Assembly (NCBI GenBank): GCA_904066235.2
Contig: CAJFCV020000004.1
Coordinates: 4,340,001 to 4,404,000, forward strand
From: Bursaphelenchus xylophilus
Taxonomy: Eukaryota > Nematoda > Chromadorea > Rhabditida > Aphelenchoididae
DNA length: 64,000 nt
Reading direction: 5' to 3'
Shown here: positions 23,301-34,573 of the stretch, piece after piece
How the letters are laid out: the number at the start of each line of letters is the position of its first letter
Position numbering within the stretch: the first letter of the stretch is position 1
Program-made: the position numbers and the translations under genes
The notes under the pieces: generated by a model
Told to the model about the DNA's origin: nothing
What the model saw: the letters and a program-made list of their open reading frames with translations, nothing else
The model's database searches: none

Positions 23301-25573
23301 ATAAAACCACCCCTGATCCAAAAGAACTTCCTAACTGACTTTGCAAAATTATCTTACCATCCATTCTCTCCGGATAGCTGACATCCATCCCACTTCTCTC
23401 TCCGAACCTCATCTCTCCCAACAAAATGATCCCAATGATCAATTCCACTATCTCCTCGACTGATTTGTCGTCAAAACCGAGACTCTTCAGCGCCGCAACT
23501 GTTGCCACAGCATTTTCCTCATCGTTCATTCCGGAAAACGCCGAAGATCCACCTTGATTTAGGTACTTGTAGGTGATGAAACCTGATCGAAGGCCAAGTT
23601 TGGAGCGAATATTTGCAAACTTTTCGTTGGCAAAGACCTCGTAGAAGATGTGGAAGTTTCGGTCGCCTTCATTCTGACTGACAACTCGCGATTTCTCAAG
23701 GAGATCTGAAATTATTTTAGTTTTGTCCATAGCTTCATCATCCCATCCCATTGCCCCAATAAAAGTAACTTACAACACTCAATATTCGCTGAATTCAACC
23801 TCGCTTTCTCATCAAAATCCAGCTTAATGAATTTACCAAGTCTGGAACTATTTGAATTATGGATCGTTCGAGCATTGGAAAATGCCTCAAGAGCAATTCC
23901 AGCACTCAAAATGGCCTCCTGAACCCCGCCAATCCCCTGAGATGTGCTTGGAATTCCATTCTGATTCGCTGCTTTGATCAGATATTCGATTATCTTCTTG
24001 GTATTTTCCGTTTTTCCCGCGCCACTCTCGCCGCTGAAATTTTGAAAACCTTTGTCTAGTGTAATATCGAAAAATCGAAAATTTTGTAGGTAAGAGTTAA
24101 TGGATCAAAATGAGATTTCGTGGACAATGTGCTTACGTAATAAGGATGCTCTGATCACTTCCGGTCGTCAGTTTTATCCCTTCGTATGCATTCTGTGCGA
24201 CCGCGTAGACATGAGGAGGGAGATTCGTCGAATTGAGCTTGGAATTCATATAAACTTCCATCATTTCCTCATTATACAGAGGCACTCGCTTCCACGGATT
24301 CAATACAACACAAAATAACCCTGAGTACGTCTGAAAGTCCGCAATTTTGAGTAAAAATTATATTACTTATAAGAGAAATCTTTAATAAAAGAAGAAAACA
24401 AATGAAAAGCTGGCTCACATGGATAACTTGCTGCTCATATCTGGACCTTATCGTGTGCAGAGCGCATGCTTCGTTCAGTTCGGTGAGGTCGCACATGTCC
24501 GCGCAGTAATGGCTGACACTCGTTCGATGCACGGTGCATTTCTCAACTCGTTTCTGAAATTCGTATTTCACAAAGTTTTTAAAGTTATTTTACTACGAGA
24601 AATTATTCTACCAGGCCTTCTGAAGTCGTTATTCAACTTCTTTCCAAAACTTTTCGACAATTTTTTTATTTCCAAAAAACCTGTCATTATGACAGAAAGG
24701 AGAAAATGAAGGAATCCGGAAGGCATCACGCTATTTGCATGTAATGAACGTCTTTTACATAAACTAAGGACTTTCGATTTTGGTAAAGTCGGAGTTGGGA
24801 TTATCTTGTAAAATACTCATGTTTGGATGACAGATTTTTTGGAAATTTTTCTTCACGTTGACAATTGTCAGCTGACAAAATTATGGTGATTTCTTCGATT
24901 TTCTGCAAGGTATCTTGCATTTTCATATAACAAGGAACTTTCTTGCATCATCTCTGTATACAGTAGACCTTCGCTATACATTATCCATCAAGTTGATGAT
25001 CAGGATTTACCCAACTTTTATTTTGATAAATCTTCGTAAACATCCCACAATATCCCCCTCGAAATTACTCATTAATCAGGGCTTTCGTATTGTTTCGTCG
25101 TTATATCTGGCCAAAATCCCCGAGGGCTTTGTTCTTTTTTTCGCACCGTGCTAATAAAAGAAGAGAAAAGGATGGCCGTTCTTTTGGTCATTCCATCGAT
25201 TTTTTTCTTTGTTTTGGAAAAAAATCGGAGGGAAATTAATTGCCCTGGAGGTGCAGAACGATGGGAGACAACTGTTTTTAGAGCCAGAGGGGGATCTACG
25301 GCACTAAACGAGCGTAAAAATAACCGCACTGTGCAAAGATGACTTTTGGAACAAACCGAAAAATGGCTTGAAATAAACCCGTACCTGTTGATTGAACCCT
25401 TGAGAGTCCCGGAACTTGACCAGTAATTCCCTTCCATAATCCTCGACGACGACGGCTAGCCGGAAAGAATGGACAGAATCGGGAATCCAGACCCGATTCT
25501 CCAGTCTTTTCAATTCGTCCTCGATCAGAGTCGGAGGAATTTTCAAAAGCTTCAAGGTATCTTCCGTTGTCAT
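17342..25573 (-). CDS. Class II-type myosin heavy chain with short, Ser-interrupted tail
   Basis: There are twenty minus-strand exons: 25573-25385, 24553-24419, 24330-24137, 24033-23774, 23705-23358, 22708-22248, 22042-21912, 21702-21335, 21242-21037, 20997-20891, 20770-20611, 20568-20494, 20359-20237, 19837-19514, 19466-19323, 19174-18934, 18651-18203, 18080-17884, 17766-17459 and 17418-17342. They encode 1498 residues. The ATPase motor has P-loop GESGAGKT (174-181), switch [11 protein letters not shown] (usual NDNSSRFGKF), switch II DMAGFE (464-469), [20 protein letters not shown] and FIRCIVPN. Two IQ-like helices follow, then WPW at 819-821. The tail (822-1498) is coiled coil, broken by a Ser-rich non-helical segment at about 1156-1245. 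Conventional myosin II is near 1950 residues, so the rod is about 400 shorter. It is probably an actin motor that uses essential and regulatory light chains. Whether it forms filaments is unclear. Confidence 0.93.
20024..20080 (+). repeat. Dispersed intronic repeat B, copy 3
   Basis: It contains CCGCGAAATCTTGGCATTCT followed by GTTGCAAGCACAAAAGA, in a myosin intron. It is related to the copy in the hexokinase intron at 6571. Confidence 0.6.
21771..21825 (-). repeat. Dispersed intronic repeat B, copy 4
   Basis: The plus strand reads GCAGAATGCCAATTTTGGCG then GGAAAACG..AATTCAAAAATTTT, the reverse orientation of copies 2 and 3. It lies in a myosin intron. Confidence 0.6.
22849..23297 (-). mobile_element. 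MITE family A, copy 3 (full length)
   Basis: It is 449 bases long, with CAGGGGAAGTACTCC ends and TTA duplicated on both sides (22846-22848, 23298-23300). It sits in a myosin intron between the exons that encode the upper 50-kDa region and switch II, in sense orientation to the gene. Splicing signals around it are intact. Confidence 0.92.
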
Positions 25574-26205
25574 CTTCGCAATTATTTTACCGGATCATTG
25601 GAGTGTTTAATCTGTAATTTTACAACTCCTTTTTCTCAAACTTAAGTTTAGGTTGAGATCAGCACGAGGCGAATAAACAAAAAGAAATTAAGATTTGTTA
25701 CATCCAGATGTTCGCGGCCACGCGACCGTTCTTAGAGAGCGGTTTTAATTCGATTTTAATGGGGGATAAAATCAACATGAAACAGTGGGAATGTCCAAAA
25801 CAAAATGAACATCTCTTGGTTTGTAGTTTATGGGGGATATACTCTGTAAATCCAATAGGCCGTTTTTTATGACACTCCGTCTTAATTTAGAGCAGATTTT
25901 CAAAGATGTTTGCAGGATTTTTAACTCCTGCTTTGCAGAAACATCTGAAATTTTTAGGTCAAAATAGTTGGCGGCATTTTGGTTACGTTTGTTTCTTTTT
26001 TGATGTGTAACGCTTTCGACGCGAAATGTGCAAAATGACTCGTAAATCGAGTTCTCTGCAATTCCTCTCTATTTTCCGTACTCTCCGACAAAAATCGTTC
26101 AAAAGATTGGCAACGCATGAAAAAAACCCACAATTCTCGAGGAGATCGTGTGTGAGCTAGGCAGAGAATACATGTAAAATTTGAAGAGAATCTGACCGGT
26201 TACTA
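25574..26205. other. Upstream region of the myosin gene
   Basis: No gene is recognised. A possible acceptor (minus strand TTACAG at 25612-25617) precedes the myosin ATG by about 40 bases and could be a trans-splice or UTR-intron site. A decayed MITE-A-like stretch lies near 25917-25990. Confidence 0.4.
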
Positions 26206-27066
26206 CAGGGTGTCCAGAGAAATGTGCCGGAAAGTTTTTGTCGATTTCTTGGCGCTAAATAAAGATATCCGAAAAATTCTTTTTGCAAGATAAAGAAGAA
26301 TTTGGGCGGTTTTTTGTCCGAAAGAATAATTTTTTCCGCCAGCGCGGAAAGTAGTGTATTCGGCGGAGACTTTTGATCGCTTTTTTGGCCATCACACCAA
26401 TTTTAAACGCTTTATTATGATGCTGAAACTTCCGGAAATTCTTCAAATTTTTGACGCAATAAATCACTCAGACAGCGACATCGCAATGCGATCCCATATA
26501 GCGACTGTACGATGCAGCCTGTCGCTGCAACACCGATAAAGTTCGAGTGCATAGTGCGGAGATTTGAAACAGCAAGGCAAAAGGAAATTTGAACAAAAAA
26601 TATTTTGTTGTTTTCTGGTGCACCAAGTGGTTTTCTGATGGCTTAGCTTCTGCCAAAGCTTGGTGACAAAATTTTCGAAGGCATACGAAGCCAGCAGGGT
26701 GTTCTAGCCAGGCCATAAAAATTGTGTTGGACCATGTCTTATCCGCAGCTGAGTTATAGCCTCCGCCGATTCGGCGAGCGTCCGCCATACCTTCGCCGAA
26801 AACTTGGTAAACATGAAAATATGCAAATATCTTTGTTTCAACCATCAAAGTTCATAATAAAGCGCTTAAAGTTGGTGCGATGATCAAAAAAGCGATCAAA
26901 AGTCTCCGCCGAATACACTGCCTTCCGCGCTGGCGGAGAAAATGATTCTTTTGCACAAAAAACCGCCCATATTCTTCTTTATCCTGCAAAAAGAATTTTT
27001 CGGATATCTTGATTGAGCGCCAAGAAATCGACAAAAACTTTCCGGCACATTTCTCTGGACACCCTG
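26206..27066. mobile_element. Mariner-like inverted-repeat element, 861 bp
   Basis: The ends CAGGGTGTCCAGAGAAATGT are inverted and flanked by TA on both sides (26204-26205, 27067-27068). The inverted arms are about 220 bases each and contain ATCAAAAGTCTCCGCCGAAT-type sequence. The 430-bp middle has a 126-codon frame on the minus strand (26848-26468), but I see no recognisable DDE transposase. It is probably a non-autonomous Tc1/mariner derivative. Confidence 0.82.
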
Positions 27067-27561
27067 TATACCGAGCATTTCTATCAGAATCACGAAGCCC
27101 AAATCCTTGAAAAAGCTTCTATTAAAAGACGATTTCTGAGTCAGTGCATCAGCCGTCTGTTAGGGGTGGACATAGGAAAAAATCGATTTTGAGTTTTTTG
27201 CACTAAAATGGCTGTTGGAAGGTGCTAAGCAAAAGCGAACAATATTTTTTCCCAAAACCTTCATCAAGGTATATTTTTTTACAATTTACTGTTTTAGAAG
27301 TAACCGCGTCCAGCTGTCGTATCTTACCTTATTGGGCGATGATTTGACGGTTACTGAAGTTTTCGACCCTTGCGATAACGATGGTATCATTATTTTTCCG
27401 ATTTTCCTACTGTAACATACCGTAATACTGTATCGACCGCTAAAAAACGACCGTAGAATCTTTCTTTCTGAAAATTTCACAGGCGATTTTACGATTTTTG
27501 GAATCAGCATAAAATTCTGCTCTAGAGGCAATCAAAAAAAGTTCAAAAAAAGCTGCGACAA

Positions 27562-27635
27562 ATTTCGTGGTATAGTGGTTAGTGGTCGGGACTACCAATC
27601 CAGCGACCCGGGTTCGAGTCCGGCTGGGTGCGAAT
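27562..27635 (+). ncRNA. tRNA-like sequence in left arm of the palindrome
   Basis: It has a recognisable A box (GGTATAGTGGTTAGT) and B box (GGGTTCGAGTCC). A five-position anticodon stem has four pairs, and its loop CTACCAA would read ACC. The acceptor stem (ATTTCG with GCGAAT) has a bulge and the D and T stems are imperfect. It is more likely a tRNA-derived relic or internal Pol III promoter than a working tRNA. Confidence 0.45.
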
Positions 27636-28456
27636 ATCGAAAAGAAGTCGGAAATTAAATTTATTGTGATTCAGAGGATTGTATATTTTGCCACGAGCAA
27701 TTATTAATGTCAATGGTAGCTGGATTCGAGCTTAAAACGGGATTTATATAATTTTAGGGGCTCAATACATAAAAAAATAAAAGTGCTTCAAACCGGTTGA
27801 AATTGATAATACTTATTCTAAGGGCTATTCGAAGACACTTTCTCGTTAACTTTTTTTTGGTAGCTTACTGTTCCATGCACTACAGTAAGATAAAGATTTT
27901 GTACTTAAGCGGGATTTTCTTCAAAATTGTTGCATCCAGTCTCGAGTTTTTTTGACTAGGTCGTTCAAACAGCAACGAAGGTCCACTATAGGTATACAAA
28001 ATAAATTTCCGCATCACTTCCAGTGTGTCTTGATATCATCGCTATCTGACAAAACTTCGTGAAATAACCCGGTTGTTTCAAACTGTGCGGCCATAAAAAA
28101 AATTTTGTGTGCAAACCAACTCGTTATTAACCATCTCTATCAATATGGCGATAGTCCGAGCTGTCTACGCTCCGTGGTATGCGAAAAATAAAATTGGATT
28201 TCATGTCACAGTAATCCATGTTACAGTAAGTTACGAAAAAAGTTAACGAGAAAGTGTCTTAGAATAGCCCTTAGAATAAGTATTATCAATTTCAACCGGT
28301 TTGAAGCACTTTTATTTTTTCATGTATTGAGCCCCTAAAATTATATAAATCCCGTTTTAACCTCGAATACAGCTACCATTGACATTAATAATTGCTCATG
28401 GCAAAATATACAATCCTCTGAATCACAATAAATTTAATTTCCGACTTCTTTTCGAT

Positions 28457-28530
28457 ATTCGTACCCAGCCGGACTCGAACCCGGGTCGCTGGATTGGTAG
28501 TCCCGACCACTAACCACTATACCACGAAAT
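28457..28530 (-). ncRNA. tRNA-like sequence in right arm of the palindrome
   Basis: This is the inverted copy of the sequence at 27562-27635, with the same A and B boxes. One base differs near the 3' end (GTAC instead of GTGC). It carries the same doubts about folding. Confidence 0.45.
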
Positions 28531-31385
28531 TTGTCGCAGCTTTTTTTGAACTTTTTTAATTGCCTCTAGAGCAGAATTTTATGCTGATTCCAAAAATCGT
28601 AAAATCGCCTGTGAAATTTTCAGAAAGAAAGATTCTACGGTCGTTTTTTAGCGGTCGATGCAGTATTACGGTATGTTACAGTAGGGAAATCGGAAAAATA
28701 ATGATACCATCGTCATCGCAAGGGTCGAAAACTTCAGTAACCGTCAAATCATCGCCCAATAAGGTAAGATACGACAGCTGGACGCGGTTACTTCTAAAAC
28801 AGTAAATTGTAAAAAAATATACCTTGATGAAGGTTTTGGGAAAAAATATTGTTCGCTTTTGCTTAGCACCTTCCAACAGCCATTTTAGTGCAAAAAACTC
28901 AAAATCGATTTTTTTCTATGTCCACGGCTGACGCACTGACTCAGAAATCGTCTTTTAAAAAGTCAAGTTTATAGGTTGACCTTTCTACTATACTATAACA
29001 AAATTTGTGGTACAAGGACTGAAGAAAATTTCAGAGTTGATCTCCGTCTACAAATACGAACATCAGCGCTCAAAGAATACTATTATATACCCATTTCCGC
29101 CTATAATGTCAACTGTTGCTTGGATTTGCAAGATCTAGAAAAACAAGATTATAAATAGGACGGATGATTTGACCTTCCAAAGAACGAGCAATCAACAACA
29201 AAACAAGTTGATACTAAAAATAAAAACAGCAAAAAGGCTACTGTAACGATGACTGGTAAAAACTTTGAAAGTTTGTAAACAGGGCTAAAATTGGTGTGTG
29301 AAACGTTAACTTAACTTCAGAATACCGCACCTAGGGTCGCTGGCTCCTGTATGGTTTTTTAACAAAGAGAGTAGACGTCCCTTTTCAGGGCCCTAGATTT
29401 ATCAGCGGCTCAATGGTCTTGGAAAAAAATAGCAACTACTCGGTTAACTTTTTGGGAGCCACTAGGCAGGTCATGAAGATAAATTCGGTCGCGACTTTAT
29501 GTCATGCTCCAAGAAGGAAGACGGTTTATGCTAATATTTGGTTCGTAGTGAATAGCTCTGTCACTACCCGAAGAGTTAACCGCACTGCCTTCTTTGGCGT
29601 CTCGTGCAACACCTTGAAAGACAGCCTACCGCCTAATTTTAAGCGAAGTCGTAATAATTTCTATTGATCCTTTTGGGACAAAATGTTATCACAAGACTGT
29701 TGAAGGTGTCCTGACGTTGTAAACGTTCTACATTAGCATTATGCCATTCAAGTTCTAAACGCATTGCATGGCACTGCAAAATGACCACTCAAAATTTCTC
29801 TTATTCAAATTCAAGGTACTACACCAACACGCGAGCTGCGAGTTCGATGCCTCTGGGTTTGATAGTACTCTAACCCTACTACAGGTGAGATAGTGTGATA
29901 CTAGCCATACTGACTTAAGAATTTCTGTGGAATAATGCAAAAAAAATTTCAATAACTTAGTTGCCAACCTATATAAAAAAAATTAACTTTGACATTTTCA
30001 GAGCCCCAAAAAAAAATCAGAAAAATCCGATTATTCAAATTTCGATTCCCAAAATTTTCCCATTCAGAATTGCTGAAAATGTGGAGTTGATCAATGAAAA
30101 AATGCCTGAGGGAAAAAAGCCCAGGCCGCAAAAGAATGGGGCTGAGAAAAAGGGAGCCGAAGAAAAGGGCGGATCAGGCCGTGCCATCGGCCATTTCCAC
30201 GAGCAAAAAAAAGCGCTGAGGGCCGATTTTTAAAACATTAAATCGCGATTCGCAACTCATCACTCAAAACACCGGACGTGACTCGGTCATAATTTGCTGG
30301 CCATCTCGTAAATGGAAGATAATTGAAGAGCTTCCGGGGATTTTAATGTTTTCAGTGAGCTGTGCATTGAGCCCGGGATCTCATGAATCATGGCTATAAT
30401 GGATTTATTTGTAACACAAAACGTTATTTGGATTCTCGAAGAGAAAACACGGGACTGGACTTATTCCAAATATTCTTATTTTTAGAAGTGAATTTATTAA
30501 AAATGACGTGAAAAGAAAATTTCAGATACTGTTTAATTACTCCTACCACACAGTAACTTCTGTGAATTTTTTCTTAAAATTAATTGAGCCCAGATTGTAA
30601 ACCATTTTAGGACTTTTTCGAGGAAAAAATTAACTTTTTGCTCAAATCTCAGACATTTTTTAACGCTTACAATTAGCTGACTGACAAAAACTGCAACTTG
30701 CAAAAACATGTCAACTTCCGACCTTAAAATCGCAGTGGTTGTGGTTTCTGCAAAGCGCAGAATAAAAATGGTTATCTTTAATCCTATAAATCCATCGTTA
30801 AAGATGCCGGAACCCCGACCATTTCCGAACTGAACAAAACAAATGTTTTGACCACCTCAAAGGTGTCAAAAGCCCCGCTGCAAAATATCCGATATCAGAC
30901 ATTTTTTATACATCCATCAGGACCTTCTAAATCCCCTCCGGCAATCGAAGCGTTTTCCGGTACATCCGAACGGACAATCCCAAAGGATTTGATTGATCCG
31001 AATGACCAGTGCGTTTTTTCCAGACCCGTGACCTGACTCTTGGCCGAAACGAAAAGACCACTTGTGCCCGGAGGGGTTTTTGTGCAAGAAGGTAATCAAA
31101 TTAATCATTTTATGCAGCGGACGAATACGATCACCGGGAACTTGTCGAAAGATCGATAAGCCAAGGTTTTTGATACTTAACGCTCTGAAAGTCGCTTGAG
31201 CGTTTAGGGGCGCTCTGGGAGAGCACTGTGAACTTGTTTGAGGACTGTGCATTAGAAATACATACGCATTTGAGAGAGCATAAATTTCTGTGCAAGATTC
31301 GTAGGTCTTTTTTACTTTTAAAATCAATGAACGGCAAAGAACCCTTCACCGACATGTCGGTGTCGCGACAGGCTAAACCGCATTC

Positions 31386-31590
31386 ATATCGGAGGCTCAA
31401 GCCCCACATGCAAAAAGCGCACAAATGGCGCTTTACTTCGTAATCAATTGGACGGGCTTCGAGGTCGCCGCACTGCCGCGCAATCCGAGATAGGCCCAAT
31501 TTGGATAAGAGGTTCTTTTACCTGGTTGCTTTTCGAATGGGTTCCCCTTTTGAGCGAGGGTTTAGGTTAGAAAGCAAGAGAAAACCTGTT
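31386..31590. repeat. Direct repeat C, copy 1
   Basis: It runs in order through ATCGGAGGCTCAAGCC, CAAAAAGCGCAC, GTAATCAATTGGACGG, TTCGAGGTCGCCGCACTGC and TTTTCGAATGGGTTCC. The same order of blocks recurs at 31668-31921. Confidence 0.75.
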
Positions 31591-31667
31591 TTATTATTTT
31601 TGATTTTGTAAGTATTATTTTGGTGGCGATCAATGTTTTCTGAACGTCGAAATTAATTGTACGGCAT

Positions 31668-31921
31668 TTATCGGAGGCACAAGCCTCACACTCAAAAAGC
31701 GCGCGCTGCGCTTCACCTTGTAATCAATTGGACGGCGAAATTACCGTCGAATCGAAATACAATGTTGCAACAGCCAGCTATACCCTTTCGAGGTTGCTGC
31801 ACTGCTGCCAAATTCGAGCAAGGTTCGATCTGATTAAAATTCATTCTTTTACTTATTCGTTTTTCGAATGGGTTCCTTTTTTATGCGAGAGATTGGGTTA
31901 GAGAGCCAGAGAAAAATCTCC
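31668..31921. repeat. Direct repeat C, copy 2
   Basis: It is the second, more diverged copy of the block series in 31386-31590, with about 50 extra bases after GTAATCAATTGGACGG. Confidence 0.75.
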
Positions 31922-32051
31922 GACTGATCTACTTTTTCCTTTTGAAAACTGCTCAAAGTAACGTAATTTATTGCTTCTACAAAAACATTAATTTGAATAC
32001 ACGTATGAAGATGTCTAATGAGCTCGGAAAAAAGATTTCACACCGCAATTC

Positions 32052-34573
32052 TCAGTTGCTGTGCTCTTTGTTGGCCATATTTGACACATTTTCCAACAAT
32101 CTCAACGACGCCATGTAGCCGGTCATGTAGTCATCCACCAGATATGGGAGTTTGTTCTCCTTGCAGAACTGTTTCACCAGCTGAGAGCATCGGTTGAGGT
32201 TGGGTCGAGGCATTGTTGGGAAGAGATGGTGCTCGATCTGATAGTTGAGGCCGCCCCAGAACCAGTCAATGAATGGGGAGGGATTCATGTTGCGAGTGGT
32301 GAGGATGTGGAGACAGGCAAAGTTGTTCAGAAGACGGGAGTGCTCTGGAAAGGCGATGAGATTAGAGTTGAAGGATACGGAGTTAAATTAGTGTGGACAT
32401 ATTCAGGATTTCTAGGCAGAAATTTTATCTGTAGATCGGCAACTTTTCATGGTCAAAAAACGGCATTTCATTTTGAATTTGGTGTAAAACGGCTCTACAA
32501 GAAATTGATTTTCTCCACGCAAAATTTGTGGAAATATTGCCATGGCCGTATTTTTCATCGGTCATCACCTTTCATTCTCTATACCTATCTGTCAAAACAG
32601 GTACTACACCCGCTAAGTCCTGCCAAAGACGCCCCTAGGCATTACAATTCTAAATAAACGCCTGTCTCACTTCCTCAACTTACCAGGGAATTTCTCCACC
32701 GAGTTATGATTGTAGGTAACAACCACTGCAATCATCAACCCCGACAGAACTTGGCTAATCAAAAAGTACATAATGCGGACTCCATTTGAGGGCAACAAGT
32801 ACAATTGCAAGAGGACCCAAGTCCAGTGTCCCAACAGGGTCAGCTGCTCGATTGTAGCGTGCTGTTGATCTTTCTTGTATTGGGAGCCGGGCGCCGCAAA
32901 CACATGGATCAGACTCTGCGAAGTCCACGAGAACCTGAGCAGCGGCAGGACAAAGGTGAAGTAGAGATGTTGGTAGGGAATGAACTTGAGGAAGAACTGT
33001 TCCAAAGGCTGTTTGTATTTCTTCAAATCATCCGGGACCATGGCCACGATAGGCGCCAAATCAATGTCTCCGTCTTGGTCAATGATGTTGGTGGCAGCAT
33101 GATGAGTATTGTGCTTATCTTTCCACCAATCCCGAGAGAATCCTTGAACGAAATTTCCAAGGAATAGGGCTCCAATGTCATTTAATCTTCGGTTCTTGAA
33201 TGGCTGATGGTGACAGAACTCGTGGGTGAGCCAGCCAAGTTGCTGCCACACCATGGCAATGCAAAGGGCGGAGACTACATACCTGGAATTTTAATAGTAA
33301 ATAAATTGCCGTATGAAGAAACGCTTAAGCTGCTAGTCAGTAAGAAAAGCTTACCATCCTAGATATTGCAAGTAGAACCCTGTAAGCATCATGACTGCGG
33401 CTTCCGCGACTTTCCGATAATAATACCATGGCCGCGCGTCCATCAGGCCTTCGGCTTCAATCTGTTTCCTCAATTTGTCAAAGTTCATAACAATACTTTT
33501 CTCCTGAAAGATAAAAGTCGTCAAAAATCCATCAAAAAGTCTTGTAAGATCATGAAAATGTTGACGTACCTCTTCAATTGTGTAATCATAGGCCCCAACA
33601 TTGATTTCCGAAGGTTGGATATGTCCTTTCAAGGTAGGATCTTCTCCTGGATACTCAATTTTGTTGTGTTTTTCAACGAAATCTAACTGCTTGTAGGCTT
33701 GAGAAGAGCCTTCGTGGAACGCGTGGAAAATCTGAGTGGCATCGGCGTCTCTAAAATGCACATATGTATTATTGTTTTTACAAGGGAAGTACCAGAGGGC
33801 CACGCTGAGATTTTTAGCCTATTTTGGCTTTGGGTGGCAAAAATTTTAAAATTTGATTGTTCAATAGCTCTAAAAAATCGGCAAAAATTTATTATGGACT
33901 TGTGGCACGGCAGAGATTTGATGAGTAATATAATAATAGCTACTGAATCTGTCCTTTGATCTTTATATTTCGCCAAAGAAATTGACGGCTATCAGACTGT
34001 ATGCTGTATCCTTTCCTCACTAGACATGGCTCGTCGGTCCGGCCGACGGGCCGAAATTTCGGCCCGGCCCGGGAGCCATGTCTATTCCTCACAAAGGTCG
34101 TTAATAATATTGTAACACCAAGACTTCTAAATATTAATTGCAATTTAACGTCCATTTCTTCCCTTCAACGTCTACTACAACATTCAAACGGCGTTCTTTG
34201 CAAGTTTAAAGCAATGGTTTGCACTTTGATCGTTCTCTTCCGTTTTTACTAATTACCAGTGTAATATTTTATCAACATTCTAATCAAAAAATTGTCTTTT
34301 TGCGTCTCAAAATGAACGGCGAAATTCGGGGGGTGATCTTCTTATCAGCATGTTCGAAAAGGACGTGCCTTTTAGGGGTTTTGAGAATTTAAATAATCAA
34401 ATTCACCTACACTTTTTGCGAACTTACTTGTACTGATTGATAACCGATCCTCCGGGGTGTGAAGCGACGAATTCTTTGCTCAGCAACAGCCATTTTTGAT
34501 TGACCTTAATCCGAATGGATTCCAGCTCCTTCTGCTCGAATTCGAGATCCCCATTCTCTTCCTTCGAGCTCAT
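32052..34573 (-). CDS. fat-3: Delta-6 fatty acid desaturase with N-terminal cytochrome b5 domain
   Basis: Minus-strand exons are 34573-34428, 33750-33570, 33503-33355, 33282-32684 and 32344-32052, giving 455 residues (C. elegans FAT-3 is similar in length). The cytochrome b5 heme motif HPGG is at 39-42, followed by DATQIFHAFHEGSSQAYKQL. The three histidine boxes are HEFCHH (179-184), HNTHH (216-220) and QIEHH (394-398). The Gln in box 3 is characteristic of front-end desaturases. TM segments surround YLQYLGWYVVSALCIAM and the region before the third box. It would act in the ER membrane and insert a delta-6 double bond into linoleate and alpha-linolenate, the first step of C20 PUFA synthesis. 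ATG follows a possible trans-splice acceptor (GATCAG) by one base. Delta-6 rather than delta-5 is inferred from overall similarity to FAT-3. Confidence 0.95.
34021..34084. mobile_element. 64-bp palindromic hAT-like MITE
   Basis: It begins TAGACATGGCTC and ends with the exact complement. Direct repeats TTCCTCAC (8 bp) flank it at 34013-34020 and 34085-34092. The GC-rich centre pairs GGCCGAAA with TTTCGGCC. Its termini match the 444-bp element at 1136-1579. It lies in desaturase intron 1. Confidence 0.85.

Larger units (their letters stand above)
27126..28954. mobile_element. 1.8-kb near-perfect palindrome flanked by TTAA
   Basis: The arms are about 27126-27875 and 28216-28954, with a 340-bp loop. 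They are nearly identical, differing by scattered substitutions and a small indel near the outer end. Termini are AAGACGATTTCTGAGTCAGT and its complement. TTAA flanks both sides (27122-27125, 28955-28958), a target typical of piggyBac-type insertion. Each arm carries one tRNA-like sequence and one 66-codon frame of unknown meaning (27218-27415 +, 28676-28873 -). No transposase is seen. Readthrough RNA would fold into long double-stranded RNA. Confidence 0.85.
28959..32051. other. Intergenic region between palindrome and desaturase
   Basis: No gene is supported. A Lys/Gly-rich open frame near 30092-30233 (+) and a 136-codon open stretch at 31327-30917 (-) have no splice or family context. The 3' part holds a direct duplication (31386 and 31668). 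AATAAA for the desaturase reads on the minus strand at 31967-31972. Confidence 0.45.

Noticed and set aside
26468..26848. 126-codon frame inside the 861-bp inverted-repeat element as a transposase
   Set aside because: No DDE/D motif order or helix-turn-helix is visible. It is recorded only as part of the element.
27562..28530. Functional tRNA genes
   Set aside because: A and B boxes are present, but acceptor, D and T stems are imperfect and the ACC anticodon is atypical. They are kept only as tRNA-like sequences.
30917..31499. Minus-strand open stretches of 122-136 codons near 31 kb
   Set aside because: Part lies in direct repeat C, and the two frames overlap each other. No family motif or splice signal supports a protein.
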